Assembly (NCBI RefSeq): GCF_007830445.1
Contig: NZ_VLKR01000009.1
Span: 1-64,000 of the forward strand
Reading direction: 5' to 3'
DNA length: 64,000 nt
DNA from: Sphingobacterium siyangense
GTDB lineage: Bacteria > Bacteroidota > Bacteroidia > Sphingobacteriales > Sphingobacteriaceae
Below, one piece after another: positions 9,052-15,911 of the stretch. Below the pieces are notes generated by a model, which was given only the letters and a program-made list of their open reading frames with translations, was not told the DNA's origin and searched no databases. The translations under genes and the position numbers were made by a program. The stretch's first letter is position 1. Each line of letters begins with the position of its first letter.

Positions 9052-9087
9052 CAAAATTAATAGGTCATCATGGCAACCGAATGAATC
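9052..9087 (-). promoter_or_regulatory. Promoter of USP-like gene copy 2 (-7 box plus conserved upstream block)
   Basis: On the minus strand, TAATTTTG (9059-9052) fits the Bacteroidota -7 element TAnnTTTG and ends 17 bases before the ATG. Upstream of it, 9087-9070 holds GATTCATTCGGTTGCCAT. The same element, with one base changed and at exactly the same distance, precedes TAACTTTG in front of the paralog at 13507. Confidence 0.65.
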
Positions 9088-9122
9088 TGGAATTAACTTT
9101 CTATTAGAATTTTAAGACCGAT

Positions 9123-9169
9123 ATTAAAATGAGATTAAAAAAAAGATGCAGATTAAAATGGGATTAAAA
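9123..9169 (-). promoter_or_regulatory. Four TTTTAAT half-sites in two 11-bp direct-repeat pairs (copy 2)
   Basis: Read on the minus strand, TTTTAAT occurs at offsets 1, 12, 30 and 41 (half-sites at 9163-9169, 9152-9158, 9134-9140, 9123-9129). The first overlaps the TolC stop codon. The array ends 63 bases upstream of the -7 box. The same offsets and distances occur in front of the paralog (13591-13637). Pairs of direct repeats spaced by 11 bp are the usual target form of OmpR/PhoB-type response regulators, and one is encoded in this locus at 15001-15726. Binding is inference. Confidence 0.6.
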
Positions 9170-10594
9170 TTTAGTTCCGGCTTTGTAATATAATTCCGCT
9201 AGTGCCTTTCTGTAGTCCGTAACCAGCTTCTCTTGCTTGATCCGCATTTCGATCAGCTTGTTTTCCCTACTATTAACAACAAACAAGGTTGATTCACCCA
9301 GTTCAAACTTATTTAATTCCCCCCTAAGAAGCAGTTCCTGATTACTTATATTGATCGATTGAAGTTCAATCTGTTTACTGTAAGCATTTAAATCATTATA
9401 TTTTTTAACGACTTCATTGTAAATATTTCTCTCGGTCACAGCTTGTTCAAATCGTAGCTGATCTTGCTTAATCCGGACCTCTTTGAGCTTCCCACGTTCG
9501 GCGCGAATAAAAAGTGGAAATGCAAATTCAAAACCTACTTTATAATTCTGCCAATTAAAATCATACTGCGGCGGTACAAAGTCATTAAAACCGTGACGGC
9601 TAGAAATGAGCGTGCCTGACACATTGAATTTAGGTTTAAGCATTTCTTTTCGATAACGTTCCTCAAATAGAAGTTGTTGATTTTTACTCGCCAACTTTAT
9701 CATTTCGGGATGAGCAATTTTTGCCGAATCAAGTAGCGCCTCGATCACACTATTATCTGGCAAAATAACAGGATCTTCGAGCTTATGCGGTATGGCATGA
9801 TCGGGAAGTTCTACTGGAAATTGTTGATCATTCCACAGATGATTGGACAATACAATTTTCGCGTTTTTAAGTTCAACTTCATACTTTGAAAGTTCTATCC
9901 GCCGTTCTTTTACAACGACCGAAGCTTCGATGGAATCAATTACAGGTTTATCTCCCAGCGTCGTCTGCTCACTGATTGCTTTAAACCGTTGATCAGCCAA
10001 TTTTACACCCTCCAATAAAAGCTGATACTGCTGATAGGCAAAATACCAATTCCAATAATCTGAAAGTGCCTGAAACCAAATGGCATTTATTTGTTTTATC
10101 TTTTCGCCTTCGAGGTAGCTGATCATAGCCTTTGCCTGCTGCAGCGTATTTCTTCTGCTATCGACGATTAAACCTTGCCCCAATGGAATACTTAAACCGA
10201 TTGCGGAAAGCCCTGCATTATTTGTTCGGGATTGCGGGTTTGTATAATCACCAACATTTCGATCATAAGCAATTTTCAGATCTGCGCCAGCTAACCAAAG
10301 AGGAATTTTTAGCTCACTATTCCACTGATTATAATAATCCGTATTGCCAAAATGCTTATTTTTAAAACTGGAATTTAACGTCGGATCAAACTTCCCTAAA
10401 GCCTGTGTTACCTGGGCTTTTGCAGTTTCACTCAGCAGATTCACTTGTTTAACGATTGGATGATTGGCCATTAAAAGCTCTTCCATGTCATCCACGGTAA
10501 AAGTATTCCTTGCTCCATACTCCTTTTCCTGAGCCGAAAGATGAGGAGAGAAAAAAAAGCACAACACGATAAAAATAAAATTCAATTTATTCAT
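9164..10594 (-). CDS. TolC-family outer-membrane channel
   Basis: A 476-residue outer-membrane efflux protein. The ATG at 10594 gives a clean signal peptide (MNKLNFIFIVLC, cleavage after HLSAQ). Long alpha-helical stretches with the family's repeated architecture follow (for example ELLMANHPIVKQVNLLSETAKAQVTQALG, and near the end GELNKFELGESTLFVVNSRENKLIE). It lies 7 bases after the HlyD-type adaptor gene, so it should form the outer-membrane exit of that exporter. Longer in-frame starts upstream would run into the adaptor gene. Confidence 0.88.
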   Translation of the reverse strand: MNKLNFIFIVLCFFFSPHLSAQEKEYGARNTFTVDDMEELLMANHPIVKQVNLLSETAKAQVTQALGKFDPTLNSSFKNKHFGNTDYYNQWNSELKIPLWLAGADLKIAYDRNVGDYTNPQSRTNNAGLSAIGLSIPLGQGLIVDSRRNTLQQAKAMISYLEGEKIKQINAIWFQALSDYWNWYFAYQQYQLLLEGVKLADQRFKAISEQTTLGDKPVIDSIEASVVVKERRIELSKYEVELKNAKIVLSNHLWNDQQFPVELPDHAIPHKLEDPVILPDNSVIEALLDSAKIAHPEMIKLASKNQQLLFEERYRKEMLKPKFNVSGTLISSRHGFNDFVPPQYDFNWQNYKVGFEFAFPLFIRAERGKLKEVRIKQDQLRFEQAVTERNIYNEVVKKYNDLNAYSKQIELQSINISNQELLLRGELNKFELGESTLFVVNSRENKLIEMRIKQEKLVTDYRKALAELYYKAGTKF

Positions 10595-10601
10595 ATAACA
10601 A

Positions 10602-11963
10602 TTACTTTTTCTCACTTTCTTTTGGTTCTCTTTCCAAACTCGGCGGAAAGCCATTCAACTGTCGCCATATCTCATACCATAATGGGACTTTATTTAAAAT
10701 AACCCTTCCATAAGCACCTGAGCCCTGATTTAACTGAACAGGCCAGGGTTCATCTCCTTCCGGAACAGGAACTGTTGCACGTATCAAAATCCTAAATCGG
10801 CCATTCGTACTACTCACTTTATCGATGACTGAAACTTTTCCAGCAAAGGTACCGACCGCGACAGACGGCCATCCGGAAAATTGGATCGATGGCCAGCCAT
10901 CAAATTGTAGCCTTACATCACTTTCCGGCTCAATCAGTGGGACATCCATTGCGTTTACATAAAGTTCTACGGCAAGCTGTGGTTTTTTAGGCTGTAATGT
11001 CGCAACGGACTCACCCTCCTTCATATTTTCACCAATTCCTGCCTTAAAGGTTTTTACAATAAAACCATCTTGTGGAGCCCTCACGACATATAACCCCCGT
11101 CGTACATCAATATTGGATATCTCATTTCTCAGTTTGGCGATATCCCCTTGTACTGAGGCTTTGGAGGAAAAAGCCGAACTTAAATCGGACTGCGCTTTCG
11201 CCAATGATTCATTATACTTTGCGCGGATGTTGTTTAATTCGATACTGGCATTTGTTAATGATTGTCTTGAATTCGACAACTTGTTATCTGCACTTACTAC
11301 TTTAGCTCGATCATTTTGCAGATTTAAACGCCTTGTTTCGATATCTGTTAACGAAAATAAGCCGTCACGATAGCCCTCTTCGTACCGTTTGAGCCGCTTT
11401 TCACTGGTCTCAAAAAAACTCATGACAGCGACCAATTCTGCACTATCTATTTTTACCAGATTTTGAGCTTGGATCACCTTATTTTTAGCTGACGCAAGCT
11501 GAAAATCAAGCCCATTTTTCAATGCTTCAATCTGTGCTTCAGTGGCTTTCATTTTTTGATTAGCAGCATTTTCTCCGCTTTGTTTGGCATTCAATTGCTC
11601 TTCTAACCGCAATGGTAACATGGGATCAAAATAAGATTGAGAAGTCTCCGAAAGCACTAAAATCGTATCACCTTTCTTCACTTCCTGCCCCTCAGTAACG
11701 GCCCAATATTCAATGCGGCCACCAATCTGATTTTGGATAGTCTGTGGTCTATCTTGTGGACGTAAAGCAGTAACCGTTCCTACTCCAGGAATTGTCTGCC
11801 TCCATGGGAGAAAAAGTGCTAGTACAAAAACAATCCCAGAAAACACAAGAATTCGCCCCAAGACTAGGGATCCCCGCTCTTTCAATAACTTATCAACCGC
11901 ATCATGGGAAAGATCTCTCCATGAGAGCGTTTTCTGACTCGAACGATCCTTATTAATCAACAT
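10602..11963 (-). CDS. HlyD-family periplasmic adaptor (membrane fusion protein)
   Basis: A 453-residue adaptor with one N-terminal membrane helix (about 37-55, LVFSGIVFVLALFLPW). Two lipoyl/barrel-sandwich halves follow (GGRIEYWAVTEGQEVKKGDTILVL and VVRAPQDGFIVKTFKAGIGENMKEGE), separated by a long coiled-coil hairpin (about 110-290). A beta-barrel region completes it. It links an inner-membrane ABC exporter to TolC. The start at 11963 overlaps the upstream transmembrane gene by 11 bases. The coiled coil is as long as in type I secretion adaptors. The substrate cannot be read from the sequence. Confidence 0.88.
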   Translation of the reverse strand: MLINKDRSSQKTLSWRDLSHDAVDKLLKERGSLVLGRILVFSGIVFVLALFLPWRQTIPGVGTVTALRPQDRPQTIQNQIGGRIEYWAVTEGQEVKKGDTILVLSETSQSYFDPMLPLRLEEQLNAKQSGENAANQKMKATEAQIEALKNGLDFQLASAKNKVIQAQNLVKIDSAELVAVMSFFETSEKRLKRYEEGYRDGLFSLTDIETRRLNLQNDRAKVVSADNKLSNSRQSLTNASIELNNIRAKYNESLAKAQSDLSSAFSSKASVQGDIAKLRNEISNIDVRRGLYVVRAPQDGFIVKTFKAGIGENMKEGESVATLQPKKPQLAVELYVNAMDVPLIEPESDVRLQFDGWPSIQFSGWPSVAVGTFAGKVSVIDKVSSTNGRFRILIRATVPVPEGDEPWPVQLNQGSGAYGRVILNKVPLWYEIWRQLNGFPPSLEREPKESEKK

Positions 11964-12954
11964 AAACCGCAGCGTCCTCCTCCAACGCAAGATCCGTTAC
12001 AGCCGCCAATTTGACAACTCCAGTAAGCATATCAAAAATAGTATTCAAATTTGTCATCAGTTTTTCAATGGCATAACCAATTTGAACGATGACAACTTCA
12101 GCAGCAACAAATTGACCAAAAGTCATTTGCCGCTCAACAACAAAATAAGATCCAAGCAAGAGCATCGCTCCAAACAACAGGGTGCGAAGTAGGACAGAAC
12201 CAATAAAAAAACGCTTTAAAACCTTAAAATGATCGTTCCTCGCCCCTAAATACTTACTGACAATATAATCTGTTGTTTTTGTCACTTCGTTCATTTTCGT
12301 CTCATCAGCACGATAATGGTCAATTTGTCCGGCAACAGCTTCCAAATAGGCTACCGTCTCATATTTGTATTCAGACTCTTCAATACTTGTTTTCAACCCT
12401 CTTTTATAGTATAAAACAAGTATCGTAATAACAGAAAAAATGACAATAAGGCCAAAGGCCAGAAATGCAGGATGATAAAATGATAATAAGACCACGCTAA
12501 AGAAAATTGTCACCACTGCAGCGATGATATCGATCAAAAGTTTGATAATTCCCTTTTGGATAATGATAACATCAAAAAATCGGTTGACCAACTCCACAAG
12601 ATTTTTTCCAAGTAACTCTTTAGGTTTAATTCTCGGCAGGCGATAAGAAAATTCAACCGCCGATTTTAGAAAGATTTTCTGCTCTAAATACTCGACTAAG
12701 GTCAATTGTCCGATCAATAATACCCCGCCCACAATCACGCCAAATAACACAAAAGCAATTAAGATATAGGTAGAGCTATACATCGCTCCATTGCTTAAAA
12801 AATTAAAGATAGCTGTTATCCCTATTGGAATAGTCAAACTAAAAATACCGATGACGATGGCATAAATAAATATATAATTGATCGTTTTCCGTTCAGTATG
12901 TAATAAGCTAGCCAACCGTTGCAAAGGTGATGGTCCGCCTTGTATATGCCCCAT
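11953..12954 (-). CDS. ABC exporter transmembrane domain protein lacking an ATPase domain
   Basis: A 333-residue protein with six membrane helices in the order of an ABC exporter transmembrane domain of type I secretion (residues about 20-310). Coupling-helix-like segments are visible (YETVAYLEAVAGQIDHYRADE and a late NLNTIFDMLTGVVKLAAVTDL). The chain stops exactly where exporters join the nucleotide-binding domain. There is no Walker A, signature or Walker B motif here. The next gene begins 11 bases before its stop, so no ATPase domain is hidden downstream by a frameshift. Either it works with an ATPase encoded elsewhere or it has a non-transport role. It is first in a coupled run with HlyD and TolC and sits 70 bases downstream of a stress-like gene. 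Confidence 0.85.
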   Translation of the reverse strand: MGHIQGGPSPLQRLASLLHTERKTINYIFIYAIVIGIFSLTIPIGITAIFNFLSNGAMYSSTYILIAFVLFGVIVGGVLLIGQLTLVEYLEQKIFLKSAVEFSYRLPRIKPKELLGKNLVELVNRFFDVIIIQKGIIKLLIDIIAAVVTIFFSVVLLSFYHPAFLAFGLIVIFSVITILVLYYKRGLKTSIEESEYKYETVAYLEAVAGQIDHYRADETKMNEVTKTTDYIVSKYLGARNDHFKVLKRFFIGSVLLRTLLFGAMLLLGSYFVVERQMTFGQFVAAEVVIVQIGYAIEKLMTNLNTIFDMLTGVVKLAAVTDLALEEDAAVYVD

Positions 12955-13024
12955 AAAAAATAGATAGAAGATAAGTTATAAATGATGAATTTCAGCTAAA
13001 AACAACAGTAAAAACTCCGATCGA

Positions 13025-13507
13025 TCATTCAATTAGTCCGATCTCTCTGTTTCTAATACTTGGTTGTTCCTTAAATGAAATTGTAGAGGGAATTTGACTC
13101 TCGACTTTACGGAGTGCAATAGCGACATTAAAAAAATTGCGTGTTTTCTTTTTATAGGTATAATCGCGTGGTATTATGACCTCATTCACAGACTGCCCTT
13201 TGAGGTAATGCTGCAAATAATGACTGTTATCGGTACCCAAAATATCCGCAAAAATACTGAGCTTACGGTTTTTATAGCGTTGATAGATTCCGCTACAGGC
13301 TTTTAAAAAAGATTCAGATTGAAGTGTTTCCAGTTGATCTTCCAATCCAATTCCGAGTAATTCACTCGCAGAAGTGCTGCTTTTATTGCCATACACAAGA
13401 ATAATATCGATAGAATCAGCCATTGACTCTTCAATACTTTGACGCACAAAATGGAGTGAGTCAACTGTAAAATCACTAGGTATTAATATACGCGTTGTTT
13501 TAGCCAT
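13025..13507 (-). CDS. Universal-stress-like protein, copy 1
   Basis: 160 residues from the ATG at 13507, beginning MAKTTRILIPSDFT. An upstream in-frame ATG at 13537 falls inside the conserved promoter block and is unlikely. Conserved segments shared with the copy at 8516-9034 include DIILVYGNKSSTS, SELLGI, FLKAC, NRKL and LQHYL. The fold resembles the universal stress protein family, but the C-terminal nucleotide-binding signature is not clear. It lies between the two-component system and the exporter genes. The tail after residue 135 is unrelated to that of its paralog. Confidence 0.75.
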   Translation of the reverse strand: MAKTTRILIPSDFTVDSLHFVRQSIEESMADSIDIILVYGNKSSTSASELLGIGLEDQLETLQSESFLKACSGIYQRYKNRKLSIFADILGTDNSHYLQHYLKGQSVNEVIIPRDYTYKKKTRNFFNVAIALRKVESQIPSTISFKEQPSIRNREIGLIE

Positions 13508-13519
13508 GCCTTTTTTTAA

Positions 13520-13555
13520 CAAAGTTAAAACGCACATATGGCAACGGAATGAATC
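13520..13555 (-). promoter_or_regulatory. Promoter of USP-like gene copy 1
   Basis: Minus-strand TAACTTTG (13527-13520) matches TAnnTTTG, 12 bases before the ATG at 13507, so the 5' leader would be only a few bases long. Upstream, 13555-13538 reads GATTCATTCCGTTGCCAT. The -7 box and this element have the same 10-base gap as in copy 2 (9052-9087). Confidence 0.65.
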
Positions 13556-13590
13556 TAAAATTAGCTTTCCATTAGAAAGCGAGCAACAGT

Positions 13591-13637
13591 ATTAAAATGA
13601 GATTAGAAATGCAGTTGAAATTAAAACCACATTAAAA
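13591..13637 (-). promoter_or_regulatory. Four TTTTAAT half-sites in two 11-bp direct-repeat pairs (copy 1)
   Basis: On the minus strand the half-sites lie at offsets 1, 12, 30 and 41 (13631-13637, 13620-13626, 13602-13608 as TTCTAAT, 13591-13597). The first overlaps the stop codon of the histidine kinase. The array ends 63 bases upstream of the -7 box. Every distance equals that in the copy at 9123-9169. A likely operator for the response regulator of this locus. Confidence 0.6.
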
Positions 13638-14990
13638 TCGAAGGTAAGTGGGTAGTTCAATTTCTACAGTGGTGCCTTCACTCACAACAGAATTGACCTT
13701 CAATGTACCACCATGCAACTTAATAATATTTCTGGCCAAAGGAAGTCCAATACCATAACCGTCAATGCCACTCGTATTGGACGCTCTAAAATAAGGATCG
13801 TAGATATGATCCAATTCGCGGGAGGGTATTCCGATACCTTTGTCTTTTATTAGAATAAAGACTTTATTGTCCAATGCCCCTAAAGCAATATAAGCGGTTC
13901 TATCGGATGAATACTTACACGCGTTGCTGATAATATTGGATAGCGCAAGCTGTAACAAAATTGCATTTCCATTCACCTTAAGTCGCATACTATCATCTGG
14001 TAATAGACTGAAATCTGTGATAATCTTAAATTTATCATTGATGGCCTTAACAGTCAGCTCGGCGTCCATCACGATCTGATCAATACGAACGGGGCTAAAT
14101 GCGGTCGCATTATTAACAAAACCTGTACGCGCCAACAGTAAAAGTGCTTTTGTTTTCTTTTCCAAATGCTCTGCCGACTCAATGATCTTAAATAATGTTC
14201 GTTGGTACTCCGCTGTTGTTCGTTCTTTGGATAAAGCAAGATCTGCCTGTCCTATGATGGATGTCAATGGTGTATTTAGCTCATGTGATGCATTGCTGAT
14301 AAAGTTCTTTTGTGTTTCGAAAGAAGTTTCCAAGCGCGTCAACATCCGGTTAAATGTGAGTGCCAGGCCATGAAGCTCACCTTTGTATTTATCCTCATCC
14401 AATCGTTTATAAAGATTTTCCGAACCAATCTCTTGCACCTCTTTCATCATGGTTAGTATTGGCTTTAAGAACGAACGTTTCATAAAAACCGAAACAACGA
14501 ATATAAAGAGAATCCCCAAAATCAGACTTATAATAAGCAGATTACGAAGGTAGGCCAAATGGTGTGTATAAAAGTAATTTTCAGCGGAAGCGCCCACAAT
14601 ATACTTTCGACCATTTTGCGAAAAATATTTAGTTGAATAGAATTGATTACCCGACTTGAAATTTGAGCTTCCTTTTTTATTGATTTTATCCCAAAGTTCT
14701 TGATGAAATCCTTGGCTTCTTAAAATAGCACCATTGCTATCAAATTCCACCAAAAATTCATGCTGATTATTGAGATTTTCTATAAAATCAAGGCTCCACT
14801 GATCAGCCTGGGAGGCGGATTTACTATTCAGAAATTTTTCAGCAGCAATATTTCGCCGCAGATCGAGCCGTTTATAAAAATCTGTAAAAGCAAAATTTGT
14901 AACGGAATAAAAAATAAAGCCAACAAAACAACTCACATAAATGACCAGAATTGCAATGAGATAAATAAGCTTTCGATTGTAATTGTGCAT
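13632..14990 (-). CDS. Sensor histidine kinase (HAMP, HisKA, HATPase)
   Basis: A 452-residue transmembrane kinase. Helix 1 is at about 9-31 and a periplasmic sensor of about 115 residues follows. Helix 2 is at about 150-170, then a HAMP linker, the dimerisation domain with phosphoacceptor His236 (NASHELNTPLTSIIGQ) and the ATPase domain (N box NIISNACKYS, G1 KDKGIGIP, G2 YGIGLPLARN). It follows the response regulator gene by 10 bases. The stimulus is unknown. The pair heads the minus-strand locus of stress-like proteins and exporter and probably controls it. Confidence 0.92.
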   Translation of the reverse strand: MHNYNRKLIYLIAILVIYVSCFVGFIFYSVTNFAFTDFYKRLDLRRNIAAEKFLNSKSASQADQWSLDFIENLNNQHEFLVEFDSNGAILRSQGFHQELWDKINKKGSSNFKSGNQFYSTKYFSQNGRKYIVGASAENYFYTHHLAYLRNLLIISLILGILFIFVVSVFMKRSFLKPILTMMKEVQEIGSENLYKRLDEDKYKGELHGLALTFNRMLTRLETSFETQKNFISNASHELNTPLTSIIGQADLALSKERTTAEYQRTLFKIIESAEHLEKKTKALLLLARTGFVNNATAFSPVRIDQIVMDAELTVKAINDKFKIITDFSLLPDDSMRLKVNGNAILLQLALSNIISNACKYSSDRTAYIALGALDNKVFILIKDKGIGIPSRELDHIYDPYFRASNTSGIDGYGIGLPLARNIIKLHGGTLKVNSVVSEGTTVEIELPTYLRF

Positions 14991-15000
14991 TTTTAAATAT

Positions 15001-15726
15001 TCAGTCTTCTATTTTTAGAACATATCCCATACCAATAACCGTGTGGATCGCTTTTTTGCTCGTTATTTTTTCAATCTTTTTTCTCAAATAATTCACATAA
15101 ACATCGACGACATTTGATCCAATATCGAAATTTATCCCCCATATTTTGTCCAAAAGCTCCGTTCTCTCAAATACCTTTTTGGGGCTCTGAATAAACAACA
15201 AGAGTAAACGATACTCTGTACTTGTCAGATTGAGTTCCTGCCCCTCACAGTAGGCTATTTTTTTATAATCATCGATACTCAGAAAACCATAACTAAATGT
15301 GTCTTTCGAGGGCTGTAACTCACGTTGTGTTGCCTGTACGATAGACTGTTGCCTGCGGATCAATGAACGTATCCGAGCCTTCAATTCAATGAGCTTAAAG
15401 GGCTTGGAAAGATAGTCATCGGCACCATTATCGAGTCCGAGCACCACATTTTCTGGAGTACCAAGTGCAGTCAGCATCATAACAGGTAAATCGGTATACC
15501 CCCACTGTCTGATCTGCTTACAAATATCCAGGCCATTGGTTCCCGGCAAAAGAATGTCCAATAGCACAAGAGAGACATCTTGCTTCGCCAAAAGCTGTTC
15601 CAGACCTTCCGAACGCCCCAGATGAATGACCCTATAGCCATCCTCGCCTAAGCCTTGTACGATCAAATCAGCAACATCCTGTTCATCTTCAACCAAAATA
15701 ATTTTTTGCTCCTCCATATTCGTCAT
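15001..15726 (-). CDS. OmpR/PhoB-family response regulator
   Basis: The receiver domain shows the acidic pair in ILVEDEQD, phosphoacceptor Asp57 (VLLDILLPGTNG) and Lys in the SKPF motif. A winged-helix output domain follows, with LNLTSTEYRLLLLF, VFERTELLDKIWG and VDVYVNYLRKKIEK, which is the OmpR/PhoB arrangement that binds 11-bp direct repeats. The start is chosen at 15726 (MTNMEEQKII) or 15717; the open frame extends further upstream but has no family similarity there. It is the first gene of the locus, and the partner kinase follows by 10 bases. Confidence 0.92.
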   Translation of the reverse strand: MTNMEEQKIILVEDEQDVADLIVQGLGEDGYRVIHLGRSEGLEQLLAKQDVSLVLLDILLPGTNGLDICKQIRQWGYTDLPVMMLTALGTPENVVLGLDNGADDYLSKPFKLIELKARIRSLIRRQQSIVQATQRELQPSKDTFSYGFLSIDDYKKIAYCEGQELNLTSTEYRLLLLFIQSPKKVFERTELLDKIWGINFDIGSNVVDVYVNYLRKKIEKITSKKAIHTVIGMGYVLKIED

Positions 15727-15850
15727 GATGTGTAGCTCTCTGTAATGAACTACGATCCAAACCATAAAAATAACGTTTTGACACAAGAGACACAAATCCC
15801 ATTTTTGCCCGAATCCACACAAAAAGAATCTTGCTCTATTTTGCAAAAGA

Positions 15851-15888
15851 GAAAGCGCTGTGTTCATCGATCGTGAAACAGCGCTTTC
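15851..15888 (-). terminator. Terminator of the SusC/SusD/phospholipase operon
   Basis: GAAAGCGCTGT pairs perfectly with ACAGCGCTTTC around a 16-base loop, 24 bases after the phospholipase stop. In the minus direction the stem is followed by TCTTTTGC, a weak T-tract. Confidence 0.65.
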
Positions 15889-15911
15889 GTCCTAGTATTT
15901 AATTGGTTCAG

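Noticed and set aside
13537..13537. Upstream ATG as the start of USP-like copy 1
   Set aside because: It falls inside the conserved promoter element, and the paralog lacks a matching start. MAKTTRIL aligns exactly with the other copy's MAKAMRVL.
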